A DNA stretch of 64,000 bases from Cutibacterium acnes. Its GTDB lineage: Bacteria > Actinomycetota > Actinomycetes > Propionibacteriales > Propionibacteriaceae. Numbering within the stretch: position 1 is the first letter of the stretch; each line of letters begins with the position of its first letter. Location of the stretch: the NCBI RefSeq assembly GCF_003030305.1, contig NZ_CP023676.1:620001-684000 (forward strand), written 5' to 3'. The notes below the pieces were generated by a model. It ran no database searches. It saw only the letters and a program-made list of their open reading frames with translations, and was not told the origin of the DNA. Shown in pieces: positions 9,170-18,366 of this stretch. Made by a program: the position numbers and the translations under genes.

Positions 9170-9931
9170 GTGCTGTCGGAAGCCAAGGAGCCCTTGCACT
9201 ACTCCGAGATCGCTCAGCGCATCTTGGACAGCGGTCTCCGTCAACAAACTGGCGCTACCCCCGCTGCGACGGTGGCTGCCACGATCTCCACGACCTTGCG
9301 GAAGAATGTCGTCCGCGTAGATCGAGGTGTGTACAGCTTAAGGACGCCACAGTCGGTGCCTCCCGAGGAGTCGGAGACTGAGTTGCCGGATTCCCGCGGG
9401 GTGATCCCGCCGACTGCACTTGAGGCGGGTGAGGAAAACAACGGATTTCTTAACGCTTTCGGCATGTTTTGGAGACGTGACGAAGTGGATTGGGACAAGC
9501 GCGGACAGACCCTCTTAGGGGCCCAGTTGAAGGTTGCTAAACCCGTTAACTTTTCTGGTCAGGTCGGCGTCTACATTCTTTACTCCGGTGAGAGAGTGAT
9601 CTGCGTAGGCCGTATTACTGAGCCACGTTTGGGGCCCCGCCTGTGGGATCACACGCGCGATCGCCTTGCAGGTCGCTGGGACCGGTTCTCTTGGTTTGGT
9701 GTGCTAATCGCGAAAGATGACGGGACGCTCGGTGATGTGCCGTGTGGAAATTTTGCCGTCGATATGCTCGTTTCCACCATGGAAGCCCTTCTTATTGAGG
9801 GCCTAGAACCGCCACAGAATCGCCGTCGAGGTGATGGCTTCAACGCTACGGAGTTCATTCAGGCGACGGATCCTGAGGTAGAGCGCCGCCGCGCTAAGCA
9901 GCTCCTATTCAAGCTCACCGACTCGAAGTAA
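9170..9931 (+). CDS. HARE-HTH plus GIY-YIG nuclease-like protein, amber codon in its apparent 5' end
   Basis: 253 residues counted from GTG 9170. Residues 1-58 match the HARE-HTH (HB1/ASXL/restriction endonuclease) winged helix: PLHYSEIAQRIL, TPAATVAATISTTLRK, RGVYSL. After a linker, residues 132-217 look like a GIY-YIG domain: GVYILY at 133, VICVGR at 143-148, His161, and the STMEALLIEGLEPPQN block with Glu205 and Asn217 in the usual catalytic-Glu context. The same frame upstream reads ATG AAT AAC ATG CCG TAG (9134-9151) then CCA AAG GCC ATC CTC AAG, which would supply the missing start of the HTH. So the gene appears to carry a premature amber stop at codon six, with possible restart at GTG 9170 behind a weak AAAGG. 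No methyltransferase is adjacent. Family assignment is from motif reading only. Confidence 0.7.
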   Translation: MLSEAKEPLHYSEIAQRILDSGLRQQTGATPAATVAATISTTLRKNVVRVDRGVYSLRTPQSVPPEESETELPDSRGVIPPTALEAGEENNGFLNAFGMFWRRDEVDWDKRGQTLLGAQLKVAKPVNFSGQVGVYILYSGERVICVGRITEPRLGPRLWDHTRDRLAGRWDRFSWFGVLIAKDDGTLGDVPCGNFAVDMLVSTMEALLIEGLEPPQNRRRGDGFNATEFIQATDPEVERRRAKQLLFKLTDSK

Positions 9932-10008
9932 TCGAACGTTCGGGCCCTTCGGAGCACTGATTTCTCGTCGCTTCATAAGCCTGGTGTGGCTAGCCCGGTA
10001 CGTAGGCG

Positions 10009-10476
10009 TCAGTACGGGTAGTCACCCTTGATGACGAAGTAGCTACCGCGGATGGTTCCGGCGAGTTTTGAGCGTTGCCGGGCGAACTTGAACGCGGACA
10101 ACTCAGCTGGTTGGTCCATGCCGTCACACAGCTTGAACCCTACTGCCCGTTTTCCGGAATTCGCCACCGTCCACAGCACGTTGATCGCCAGGCCCGACGC
10201 GTAAAACACATGCACCCAGTGGATTCCCTCAACGTCATTGATGCTGATCTCCAGGGCTGGGGAGGCAATGGTGATGTCACGTTCTTCGGCCAGAATCTGG
10301 GTTACCCATGCGAGTGCGTAGGGCTCCTCACTGGCAGGCGACACCTCAAACGTGTGCTTGAACTTGTTGTGGAAATACCGTGCTTCGTTGGCGCGTAAAC
10401 CTGCCAAGGCCTCGGGGTGCTCGGAGGTTTCCAGCCCCTGGGCCGAGACGGTAGTGAAGTCAACCGGAACGGCCAT
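10009..10476 (-). CDS. Conserved-looking protein of unknown function
   Basis: 155 residues, soluble, not recognised. Start ATG 10476 has a good GGAGG seven bases upstream, so expression is likely. No signal peptide, no membrane segment and no catalytic motif are evident. It contains a duplicated-looking alpha/beta pattern with WVHVFYASGLAINVLW and RGSYFVIKGDYPY. Convergent with the gene at 9170 and upstream of nothing obvious, so context gives no function. Confidence 0.6.
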   Translation of the reverse strand: MAVPVDFTTVSAQGLETSEHPEALAGLRANEARYFHNKFKHTFEVSPASEEPYALAWVTQILAEERDITIASPALEISINDVEGIHWVHVFYASGLAINVLWTVANSGKRAVGFKLCDGMDQPAELSAFKFARQRSKLAGTIRGSYFVIKGDYPY

Positions 10477-10538
10477 GGGAGCCTCCAGATAGATATGTCG
10501 GATCGACGCGAACCGGCTCGACGACGAACGTGTCGAGA

Positions 10539-11765
10539 CTACCCGTCTTGTGCTCTGGCGCGCTCGCGTCGTGTAACATGCTCGGACATTACCAGGCCGA
10601 AGATGACGAGGACGATCAGGTACAGAGGTAGTGTCCATAATCCGGTGTTGGCTGATATCGCCCCGAACAGTGGGGGAGCGAGCGTCGTCCCGACGTATGC
10701 TGCGGCCATCTGGATGCCGATGATCGCTTGTGAGTTGTGCGCGCCAAAGGTGGTTGGGGTGGAGTGGATGATCGCAGGGTAGATCGGTGCGGACCCAAGC
10801 CCTGCGATGACCAGACCTGCCAGGGCGACCCATGACGGCACACCGGGTAGCCCGACGAGGACGACGCCAACTCCTACCGTGATGAACCCGCCACGCACGA
10901 GCATCCGGTCACCGATGCGTTCGGCTACGAACCCGGCCAAGAACCGGCCGGCGGTGATCCCCAGGACGAAGAGAGACGCGAACGCTGCGGCGGTCGCGCC
11001 GTCCGTCCCTCGCACCGACACCAGGTACGATGCCGCCCATAGCATCGAGGTGCTCTCGACAGCACAGTACGAGAAGAAGGCCCCTAGAACGGCAGGAACT
11101 CCCGGGGTCGCCAAGGCCGCGCGTGTCGGCACGTGGTCGAACAGCTTTGCGGAGCCACCGCCGTTGATCTTCCGCGTCTTGTTCCACAACGGAAGACTGA
11201 CGGTGACGATCGCTGTCAGTATGGCCTGCAGAGTTCCGACCGTGCGATAGGCCGACGGCCATCCGTGACCGCTACTTAACGCCTGGCTCATGATGAACGG
11301 GCTGATCGATGCTCCGAGTCCCCAACAGCCGTGCAGCCAGTTCATGTGCCGAGCGGTGTAATGCAGGGCTGCATAGTTGTTGAGTGCGGCGTCGACCGTT
11401 CCAGCTCCTAGTCCATACGGCATCGCCCACAGGCACAGCACCCAAAACTGAGTCGAGAAGGAAAAGCCGAACAGTGCCGCGGCTGTCAGCGCGACACTTG
11501 CCGCAGTCACTCGTCCTGGGCCGAAACGCGTTGTAAGCCGGTCGGACATCAGGCTCGAGATGATGGTCCCGGTGGCGATGATGAAGGTTATGAACCCTGC
11601 ACATGACAGCGGTACGCCGAGGCTTTCATGCATGGCTGGCCATCCTGCGCCGACCAGGGAGTCGGGCAGACCCAGGCTGATGAAAGCCAAGTAGATGATC
11701 GCCAGTAGGAGCATATGCACGATGAAAGGGGACCTTTCGTCATACCGCAATTGGGGTTCGGGCAC
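10539..11765 (-). CDS. Major facilitator superfamily transporter
   Basis: About 408 residues with twelve predicted membrane segments and a typical MFS cytoplasmic loop after helix 2 (SDRLTTRFGPGRV) and its repeat after helix 8 (GFVAERIGDRMLVRGG). The pattern ALNNYAALHY..HMNWLHGCWGLGASISP resembles the fucose-permease-like branch, so a sugar or drug substrate is possible; I cannot choose. Start is unclear: GTG 11765 lacks a good ribosome-binding site, and internal GTG/ATG codons near 11714-11720 are alternatives. Confidence 0.85.
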   Translation of the reverse strand: MPEPQLRYDERSPFIVHMLLLAIIYLAFISLGLPDSLVGAGWPAMHESLGVPLSCAGFITFIIATGTIISSLMSDRLTTRFGPGRVTAASVALTAAALFGFSFSTQFWVLCLWAMPYGLGAGTVDAALNNYAALHYTARHMNWLHGCWGLGASISPFIMSQALSSGHGWPSAYRTVGTLQAILTAIVTVSLPLWNKTRKINGGGSAKLFDHVPTRAALATPGVPAVLGAFFSYCAVESTSMLWAASYLVSVRGTDGATAAAFASLFVLGITAGRFLAGFVAERIGDRMLVRGGFITVGVGVVLVGLPGVPSWVALAGLVIAGLGSAPIYPAIIHSTPTTFGAHNSQAIIGIQMAAAYVGTTLAPPLFGAISANTGLWTLPLYLIVLVIFGLVMSEHVTRRERARAQDG

Positions 11766-11831
11766 CGAGAGTGGCTCGTGAATCCCATGCTGACAATGTC
11801 GTCTAATCGTCTCGCATGGGGCATTGAGTCA

Positions 11832-12263
11832 TCACTCAAGCTGGGTGGCCAGGTCGTCGAGAAATGCCTTTACCTGGGCCAGCTCCTGTGGCGGGGTGGG
11901 ATACGGCGCTAGCATCCGCTCAGGTAAACCGGCGGCCTGGTGACGTAACGAGCGCCCTCCCTCTGTGAGACTGATGATGCGCCGCCGTTCGTCGTCGTTG
12001 CTCCAGGCTCTGGTGATGAAGCCGGCGTCTTCCAGGCGGCGCAATAGGGGAGTCAGGGTGCCGCTATCGAGGTGTAATCGCGTTCCGATGTCATTGACGC
12101 CTACCGGACCCTCAGCGTGCCACAACACCAGCATGGCTAGGTACTGGGGGTAGGTGAGACCGATGCCTTCGAGCAGCGGTCGGTAGGCGCGCGTGACCGC
12201 CCTGCTAGCTCGGTAGAGGGAGAAACAGAATTGGTCGTCGAGGTCGAGCGTTTGATCGTGCAC
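11832..12263 (-). CDS. ohrR: OhrR, MarR-family organic hydroperoxide sensor
   Basis: 143 residues. MarR winged helix with GVNDIGTRLHLDSGTLTPLLRRLEDAGFITR and the DERRRIISLTEGG wing. Cys13 in QFCFSLYRASRAV occupies the position of the peroxide-sensing cysteine of OhrR proteins, and no second conserved cysteine is evident, suggesting a one-Cys type. It is divergent from ohr, the usual partner. GTG 12263 is the likely start; it has no Shine-Dalgarno and lies about four bases from the predicted transcription start, so the mRNA is probably leaderless. Confidence 0.9.
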   Translation of the reverse strand: MHDQTLDLDDQFCFSLYRASRAVTRAYRPLLEGIGLTYPQYLAMLVLWHAEGPVGVNDIGTRLHLDSGTLTPLLRRLEDAGFITRAWSNDDERRRIISLTEGGRSLRHQAAGLPERMLAPYPTPPQELAQVKAFLDDLATQLE

Positions 12264-12273
12264 AACGGGGAGG

Positions 12274-12303
12274 ATATTAGATGCACAACAAGATTGGACA
12301 CAA
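12274..12303 (-). promoter_or_regulatory. Candidate ohrR promoter
   Basis: On the minus strand TTGTGT (12303-12298) and TAATAT (12279-12274) are separated by 18 bases. The predicted start near 12267 falls just before the GTG of ohrR. The -35 element overlaps the palindrome at 12301-12311, fitting autorepression. Confidence 0.5.
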
Positions 12304-12311
12304 CTTAGTTG
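12301..12311. promoter_or_regulatory. Candidate OhrR operator
   Basis: CAACTTAGTTG: perfect 5-bp arms around one centre base, in the ohrR-ohr intergenic region. OhrR operators in other bacteria are AT-rich inverted repeats of similar ACAA-TTGT character; assignment is inferred from context and symmetry. Confidence 0.5.
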
Positions 12312-12383
12312 CGCGCTATGTTTCTTATAACGCTGCACGACAGAAACGTCAGCGCACATTCGTCCAGCGAGTAAGGAGACACC

Positions 12384-12812
12384 ATGATCGAGATCGAGCC
12401 CGTCTACACCACCGAGGCTATTGCTACCGGTGCCGGCCGCAATGGTCACGTCCAAAGTCCCGACGGTCGCGTGTCTGAGGATCTGGCTGTTCCCGTCGAG
12501 ATGGGTGGTAGCGGTAAGGGCACGAACCCGGAGCAGCTGTTTGCGGCTGGCTATGCCGCATGCTTCCACTCCGCCCTGCAGATGGTGGCCCGCCAGGCAA
12601 AAAAGGACCTTGGCGACTCCTCGGTGGGCGCACGGGTTTCAATCGGTCAGGCCGGGGAGGGGTTTGGCCTTGCCGTCGCCCTGGAGGTCGTTATCCCGGC
12701 TCTGCCGCACGACGAGGCCCAGCGGCTTGCCGATAAGGCCCACCAGGTGTGTCCCTACTCGAACGCCACTCGGGGCAATATCCGCGTTGACGTCACCGTC
12801 GTCGACGACTGA
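12384..12812 (+). CDS. ohr: Organic hydroperoxide resistance protein (Ohr/OsmC family)
   Basis: 142 residues. Thiol peroxidase that reduces organic hydroperoxides. The two catalytic cysteines are present in family contexts: Cys60 in AAGYAACFHSAL and Cys123 in HQVCPYSNATRGN; TNPEQLFAAGYAACF is the Ohr signature. Ribosome-binding site AAGGAG precedes the ATG by six bases. Divergent from ohrR, which should repress it until organic peroxide oxidises the sensor. Confidence 0.95.
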   Translation: MIEIEPVYTTEAIATGAGRNGHVQSPDGRVSEDLAVPVEMGGSGKGTNPEQLFAAGYAACFHSALQMVARQAKKDLGDSSVGARVSIGQAGEGFGLAVALEVVIPALPHDEAQRLADKAHQVCPYSNATRGNIRVDVTVVDD

Positions 12813-12931
12813 CGTCAGGTGCTCCTGGGGACGCTTCTAGGTCAGCCCTCGGGGGCATCGAGCGCTCCGGCGCCACGCGACGGATATTGCGAAAAGCGCC
12901 ACCGCACGACACAGCGAAAGGAACACCCTCC

Positions 12932-13621
12932 ATGTCTCGAATCCTCATGATTCTCACGTCCCACAACCAGCTGGGTGATACCGGCCGCAAGACGGGTTTC
13001 TGGCTAGAGGAGTTCGCCGCCCCCTATTACGTGTTCTGTGACGCCGGACACGACGTCACCCTAGCCTCGCCGCGGGGTGGGCAACCGCCGATCGACCCGA
13101 CGAGTTCGCTGCCGCAGATGCAGACCGATGCCACTCGCCGTTTCGATGTTGACGAGCAGGCCAAACGTGCCTTGGCGACTACCACCCCGTTGTCGGAGGT
13201 CGATATCGCCACGTTCGACGCGGTGTTCTACCCGGGTGGCCACGGTCCGCTGTGGGATCTGGCGGACGATCCCACCTCGCAGCAGATCATCTTGGATAGC
13301 GACGCCGTGGGGCGGCCGCTGGGTCTGGTATGTCATGCCCCCGGTGTGTTGCACACCGTCAAAAAACACGATGGAACGCTGTTTGTTACCGATCGTTCGG
13401 TGACCGGTTTCACCGACGGTGAGGAGGAGGCCGCCGGCCTGACTGGCGTCGTTCCCTTCCTCGTAGAGGACTCCCTGAAGCAGGCAGGCGCTCGGTACAG
13501 CAAGGGTCCTGACGGTGATAGTTACGTCGTTACGGACAAGACGCTGGTCACTGGTCAAAATCCGGCCTCGTCCGCTGCCACAGCCCAGCGGTTGCTCGAC
13601 CTATTATGTGTTCGAGTCTAG
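12932..13621 (+). CDS. DJ-1/PfpI superfamily protein (Hsp31/glyoxalase III-like)
   Basis: 229 residues. Nucleophile elbow GLVCHAPGVL with Cys134, acid residue context GFWLEEFAAPYY (Glu near 26), and PGGHGPLWDL at 101-110, all typical of the Hsp31-like group of type 1 glutamine amidotransferase-like proteins. Some members are glutathione-independent glyoxalases; that activity is inferred, not shown. Start ATG 12932 has GAAAGGA upstream; an ATG 15 codons earlier lacks one. Same strand and close to ohr, consistent with a stress-response role. Confidence 0.85.
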   Translation: MSRILMILTSHNQLGDTGRKTGFWLEEFAAPYYVFCDAGHDVTLASPRGGQPPIDPTSSLPQMQTDATRRFDVDEQAKRALATTTPLSEVDIATFDAVFYPGGHGPLWDLADDPTSQQIILDSDAVGRPLGLVCHAPGVLHTVKKHDGTLFVTDRSVTGFTDGEEEAAGLTGVVPFLVEDSLKQAGARYSKGPDGDSYVVTDKTLVTGQNPASSAATAQRLLDLLCVRV

Positions 13622-14411
13622 ATATGTGAGTGAAAGGCCCGGAATCATTTCAGCATGGGATGAAGCGTGCGCGTAGCTTCGGGCTTGCGGAACATACAAT
13701 GGTTTGTGAGAATTAGTTACTCGGCCGTGCATGGCAAGACTTGCGAGTTTCGTTATGTCATCGTGAGCTCGGAGCAGCCAAAAAATGAATTGATGACGAA
13801 GGTGGTGGGCCGTTGAGCGCGCTTGCCAAGGGCCACGTTATTTCGATGAACATGCCTAAGATACGGTGGGCGTCACTGCCGTGGTTATGGATGATTCTGA
13901 GTCGGACGTCAGCTTGTCTGACTGGTTGCTGCTGATCTGTCTTTGCAGAAACTATGCGTATACCAGTGGACTGGCCGGCTCGTATCATGTTTCATAGGAT
14001 GGGTTCGACGTTGAGCTGTCTAGAGCCGTTGTGATCGGTATCCATGGTTGGATGGGGTTCATCTCGATGGAGGAGTGTGTCCTGAGGGGTGGCAGTGACC
14101 TGGTAGGGGTGCCTGCGGCGTCGCGGCTTGCGATCGCTGGTTCTCGGGGATGACTCTCGGATGAATATAGATCTGCTAAGACGTCATTAGATTCGCTTGG
14201 CGCTTGGTTGGGAACGGGTGTGAAGCAGCCTTCTGATGGATGTATTTTTGCGTTGTTGAATAAGGTTTCAATATTAATTGAATATGGCGCTAGATGCTGG
14301 TTTAGGATCAGTTGACGTCCGCTGTAGATCCTCCCTATGGTCATTCTGGGGCCAGGCGCTTCGCCAGCTGGCCATCGCAACAATGGTGTGGCGAAGGGTT
14401 ATGAGGTGAGT
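13622..14411. other. Long intergenic region upstream of the arginine deiminase operon
   Basis: 790 bases with no credible gene on either strand: the open frames are short, lack ribosome-binding sites and resemble nothing. The right part (about 14240-14290) is clearly AT-rich and holds a candidate ARG box and a second palindrome TTCAAT-ATTA-ATTGAA (14267-14282). It is probably the control region of arcD. Confidence 0.5.
14257..14270. promoter_or_regulatory. Candidate ARG box
   Basis: TGAATAAGGTTTCA differs from the classical ArgR half-site pattern TGAAT-N4-ATTCA by one arm base. A further TGAAT half-site begins at 14279, 22 bases on, near the 21-base spacing of paired ARG boxes. It lies about 140 bases before arcD, and an ArgR-type gene ends the cluster. 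Confidence 0.4.
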
Positions 14412-15893
14412 ATGGCTGAGCAAGTCGTTGGACAGGCGTCTACAGAAGTATCCATGGGTGAAGACGTCAATGTTGGGAAGCTGTCATTCCCCGCAATGCT
14501 TTCTCTTGTCGTCGGTTCCATGATCGGCGGCGGTATTTTTTCGCTTCCGCAGAATATTGCTGCTGCCGCTAGTCCAGGTCCTATGGTGATTGGTTGGACG
14601 ATCACCGGGATCGGAATGATCTGTTTGGCGATGGTCTATCAGAAGTTGGCTATCCGTCGTCCTGATCTGGATAACGGCATCTATGCCTATGCCAAGGCGG
14701 GATTTGGTGATTTCATCGGGTTCAACTCGGCGTGGGGCTATTGGCTCTCTGCCCTCATTGGCAACGTCGGGTATTTGGTGCTGCTTTTCTCGACCGTTGG
14801 CAAGTTTGTTCCTGCTTTCGCGGGTGGTAACACCGTGTGGGCGGTGCTTGCGGCGTCAGTTCTGCTGTGGTTGACCCACGCTCTCGTTCTGGCTGGGGTT
14901 TGTACTGCTGCTTTTGTCAACACGATCGCGACAATTGCCAAGATTGTGCCGTTGATAACATTCATTGCCATTTGTGCTGTTGCGTTCGATGTTGGTGTGT
15001 TTACCGAGGACTTCTGGGGGAGCCACGCGGGCTTGGGCAGTGTCTTTGCCCAGACCAAGAGCATGATGCTCGTCACCGTGTGGGTGTTTATTGGGATCGA
15101 GGGTGCGTCGATCTACTCGAAGCGTGCTCGCAAACGTTCTGATGTGGGCAAGGCGACTGTTGGTGGTTTTCTCTTCGTCCTGGTTCTCCTCATCGGTGTC
15201 AACCTCCTGAGCATGGGGATCATGCATCGGGCCAAGCTGGCCGGCTTGCCCGACGCGTCTATGGGTGATGTTCTGTCCTCTGTCGTCGGGCCGTGGGGCT
15301 CGGTGCTTGTCAGTGCTGGTGTCATCATTTCCCTGCTTGGGGCTCTACTGGCCTGGATCCTACTGTGCGGTGAGACGATGCAGGTGCCGGGTGAGGACGG
15401 CACCATGCCGAAACTGTTCGGACGGATCAACAAACATGAGGCTCCAGCTCCCGCTTTGTGGATCACCAACATCGTCTCCCAGATATGCCTTGTCATGACG
15501 GTGTTGTGGGACGGTGCTTACTTGGCGATGGCGACCCTGGCTGCCGCCCTCATCCTGGTGCCGTACCTGCTGTCAGCCGCATTCGCCCTGAAGATGGTGA
15601 TCAAGGGCGAAACCTATGAGAACGGTCCCCGATCACAGCGAGTGCGTGATGCCGTGGTCGCAACTGTCGCAACCTTGTACGGCATCTGGCTCGTCGTTGC
15701 CGCAGGCGCGGATGCTCTCATGCTTGCGGCCCTGCTCTACTTGCCTGGTGCTGCAGTGTTCGTCTGGGCCAAGCGTGAGCAGCGGGCCAAACGGATTTTC
15801 AAACCCTACGAGATCGGCGTTCTTGTCCTGCTGGCGTTGATTTCCGTGGTATCCATCATTTCCATAGTTACCGGGAGGCTTTCCTTGACGTGA
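14412..15893 (+). CDS. arcD: Arginine/ornithine antiporter (APC family)
   Basis: 493 residues, about twelve membrane segments. The first helix carries LSLVVGSMIGGGIFSLPQNIA, the substrate-binding GSG/GGG-type motif of basic amino acid/polyamine antiporters. WILLCGETMQVPGEDGTMPKLFGRINKHEAPAPALW is highly typical of ArcD-like exchangers. Function: electroneutral import of arginine against ornithine for the deiminase pathway, supported by the following arcA, arcB and arcC. Start ATG 14412 has GAGGTGAG just upstream and is preferred over a frame opening 25 codons earlier. Confidence 0.92.
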   Translation: MAEQVVGQASTEVSMGEDVNVGKLSFPAMLSLVVGSMIGGGIFSLPQNIAAAASPGPMVIGWTITGIGMICLAMVYQKLAIRRPDLDNGIYAYAKAGFGDFIGFNSAWGYWLSALIGNVGYLVLLFSTVGKFVPAFAGGNTVWAVLAASVLLWLTHALVLAGVCTAAFVNTIATIAKIVPLITFIAICAVAFDVGVFTEDFWGSHAGLGSVFAQTKSMMLVTVWVFIGIEGASIYSKRARKRSDVGKATVGGFLFVLVLLIGVNLLSMGIMHRAKLAGLPDASMGDVLSSVVGPWGSVLVSAGVIISLLGALLAWILLCGETMQVPGEDGTMPKLFGRINKHEAPAPALWITNIVSQICLVMTVLWDGAYLAMATLAAALILVPYLLSAAFALKMVIKGETYENGPRSQRVRDAVVATVATLYGIWLVVAAGADALMLAALLYLPGAAVFVWAKREQRAKRIFKPYEIGVLVLLALISVVSIISIVTGRLSLT

Positions 15894-16023
15894 TTGCTCT
15901 ACCCACCCTTAATGTGGAAACTCATAAATATATACACAATCAGTGATGTAAGAGGGCAATCCTACGGTGCTGCGGTGATTGCCATGGCAGGGAACTTGTT
16001 TCCCCACGATGAAAGGTTAAGAA

Positions 16024-17268
16024 ATGACTACTCCCATTGGTGCATGGTCGGAAGTTGGCAAGCTTCGTGAGGTGATGGTGTGCGAGCCGCGTCTGGCGCA
16101 TCGTCGGCTCACTCCAAGCAATTGTAGAGAATTGCTCTTCGATGACGTCCTGTGGGTCGAAAAAGCACAGGAAGATCATCGAGATTTCGTGGCCAAGATG
16201 CGGGAACGTGGAATTGTCGTTCATGAAATGCATCAACTGTTGTCCGAGGTTCTTGATATCTCTGAGGGTCGTTCCTGGGTACTTGACCGGAAGTTGTCCC
16301 CCAACGCGGTTGGGCTGGGTGTTGACGAGGATGTTCGGGACTGGCTCAATGACATGCCTTCGGACACCTTGGCCGAGTATCTCATTGGTGGCGTAGCTTA
16401 CGGCGAAGTGCCTGCGGACAGACGCAAGCACGTTCTTGGTGCGCTTATCAAGGCGCACAGTGAAAATGAATTTCTCATTCCGCCGCTGCCCAATACTCAG
16501 TTCACTCGAGATACCACGGCATGGATTTTCGGCGGTGTTACCTTCAACCCAATGCGTTGGCCGGCTCGTCAGCAGGAAACCGTCCTGGCTAGCGCCATTT
16601 ACACTCATCACCCCATCTTCGCCGAGCGTGACTTCAAGATCTGGTACGGCTGCGCCGAGGCTGATCATGGCATGTCCACCCTCGAGGGTGGCGACATCAT
16701 GCCGGTTGGCAACGGCACGGTACTTATCGGAATGGGTGAGCGATCCTCGTGGCAGGCCATCACCCAGGTGGCGCGTTCCCTGTTTGCCCAGAATGCAGCA
16801 CGCAGGATGGTGGTCGCGGCCATGGCGCCGGACCGGGCCTCCATGCATCTCGACACGGTGTTTAGTTTCTGCGACGTCGATCTCGTGACTCTTTACAAGC
16901 CAGTGGTCGATACCATCACCCCGCTAGTGCTCGAGCCCAGCAGCGAGGCGGCGGGCTTCTCGGTGCGCGTCGACGACCGTCATTTCACCGATGTCGTCGC
17001 CAGCTCCTTGGGACTGGATGGTCTGCGTACCGTCGAGACGGGTGGCGACTGCTGGGAAGCCCAACGCGAGCAGTGGGATGACGGCAATAATGTGGTAGCT
17101 CTTGAGCCCGGTGTCGTCGTTGGATACGACCGCAACACCGCGACCAATGCTTTGCTCGCGAAGGCCGGGGTGGAGGTTGTCGAAATCAAGGCCGCCGAGC
17201 TGGGACGCGGTCGAGGGGGCGGCCACTGCATGACCTGCCCGATCACTCGTGATCCGGTGGATTACTGA
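16024..17268 (+). CDS. arcA: Arginine deiminase
   Basis: 414 residues, converts arginine to citrulline and ammonia. Active-site landmarks: [12 protein letters not shown] (substrate Asp), [33 protein letters not shown] (catalytic His), and [17 protein letters not shown] at the C-terminus, where Cys402 is the nucleophile. Ribosome-binding site GAAAGG is nine bases before the ATG. The 130 bases after arcD are AT-rich near 15925-15945 and may hold a second promoter. The product feeds ornithine carbamoyltransferase, the next gene. Confidence 0.97.
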   Translation: MTTPIGAWSEVGKLREVMVCEPRLAHRRLTPSNCRELLFDDVLWVEKAQEDHRDFVAKMRERGIVVHEMHQLLSEVLDISEGRSWVLDRKLSPNAVGLGVDEDVRDWLNDMPSDTLAEYLIGGVAYGEVPADRRKHVLGALIKAHSENEFLIPPLPNTQFTRDTTAWIFGGVTFNPMRWPARQQETVLASAIYTHHPIFAERDFKIWYGCAEADHGMSTLEGGDIMPVGNGTVLIGMGERSSWQAITQVARSLFAQNAARRMVVAAMAPDRASMHLDTVFSFCDVDLVTLYKPVVDTITPLVLEPSSEAAGFSVRVDDRHFTDVVASSLGLDGLRTVETGGDCWEAQREQWDDGNNVVALEPGVVVGYDRNTATNALLAKAGVEVVEIKAAELGRGRGGGHCMTCPITRDPVDY

Positions 17269-17341
17269 TAAGTCCCAAAGCGAAACAGGTAATATGCGTC
17301 CGCCGCACGAAGCGGACATATCAAGGAAGGAATATCAGATC

Positions 17342-18346
17342 ATGGCTTTTAATCTGAAGAATCGTCATTTGTTGTCGTTGGCGCATCATAGTACTGAGGA
17401 AATCAAGTTCCTTGTCGGCTTGGCTGCAGATCTCAAAGAAGCCAAGTACTGCGGGACGGAGCAGCCGCTCCTCAAGGGGAAGAACATTGCCCTCATTTTC
17501 GAGAAGGCGTCGACTCGTACCCGTTGTGCCTTCGAGGTGGCGGCTCACGACCAGGGTGCTCACGTGACCTACTTGGGGCCCAGCGGATCTCACATTGGCC
17601 ACAAGGAGTCCATGAAGGACACGGCCCGCGTCCTGGGGCGTATGTATGACGGCATCGAGTACCGCGGGTTCCACCAGTCGGTGGTGGAAGAGCTGGCTGA
17701 ATACGCAGGTGTCCCGGTTTTCAATGGCCTGACCGACGAGTTCCACCCGACCCAGATGCTCGCTGACGCTCTCACCATGCGTGAGCATGCTGAGAAACCG
17801 TTCCACGAGATCAAGTTCGCTTACGTCGGCGACGGGCGCAACAACATGGGCCGTTCGCTCCTGCTGCTGGGTGCCAAGCTCGGCATGGATGTGTGTATCG
17901 GTGCTCCCGAGGGGCTGCAGCCTGAGGCCGAATTGGTGGAACGTTGCCGCGAGTGGGCCGAGCAGTCCGGTGGCAAGGTGCTGGTGACCGCTTCTGCGGA
18001 GGAGGCCGTGCGCGATGTCGACTTCATCCACACCGACGTGTGGGTGTCCATGGGCGAGCCTGTGGAGAGCTGGAGCGAGCGGGTCGGCACCTTGCTGCCG
18101 TTCCAGATCAATGATGCGTTGGTCAAGGCTGCTGGTAACCCGCGCGTCAAGGTGATGCACTGCCTGCCGGCATTCCACAACAGTGAGACGGCGGTTGGTG
18201 CTGAGGTTGCCAAGACCTACCCGGAGCTGGCCAATGGCATTGAGGTGACGGAGTCCGTGTTCGAGTCGCCTGCCTGCATCGCGTTTGACCAAGCGGAAAA
18301 TCGCATGCACACCATCAAGGCCGTCCTGGTGTCCTCCCTGGCCTGA
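17342..18346 (+). CDS. arcB: Ornithine carbamoyltransferase, catabolic
   Basis: 334 residues. Carbamoyl phosphate site STRTR (57-61), HPTQMLAD, and the ornithine-binding HCLPAFHN loop are all present. In this operon it runs as phosphorolysis of citrulline to carbamoyl phosphate and ornithine; the catabolic role is inferred from its place between arcA and arcC, since anabolic and catabolic enzymes share these motifs. Start ATG 17342 follows AAGGAAGG; the longer open frame upstream overlaps arcA. Confidence 0.95.
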   Translation: MAFNLKNRHLLSLAHHSTEEIKFLVGLAADLKEAKYCGTEQPLLKGKNIALIFEKASTRTRCAFEVAAHDQGAHVTYLGPSGSHIGHKESMKDTARVLGRMYDGIEYRGFHQSVVEELAEYAGVPVFNGLTDEFHPTQMLADALTMREHAEKPFHEIKFAYVGDGRNNMGRSLLLLGAKLGMDVCIGAPEGLQPEAELVERCREWAEQSGGKVLVTASAEEAVRDVDFIHTDVWVSMGEPVESWSERVGTLLPFQINDALVKAAGNPRVKVMHCLPAFHNSETAVGAEVAKTYPELANGIEVTESVFESPACIAFDQAENRMHTIKAVLVSSLA

Positions 18347-18366
18347 CGAGTGATCTGAGGAAGAAT

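Noticed and set aside
13758-14383. Two minus-strand open frames in the gap upstream of arcD
   Set aside because: No start signals and low-complexity composition; the region is better explained as regulatory.
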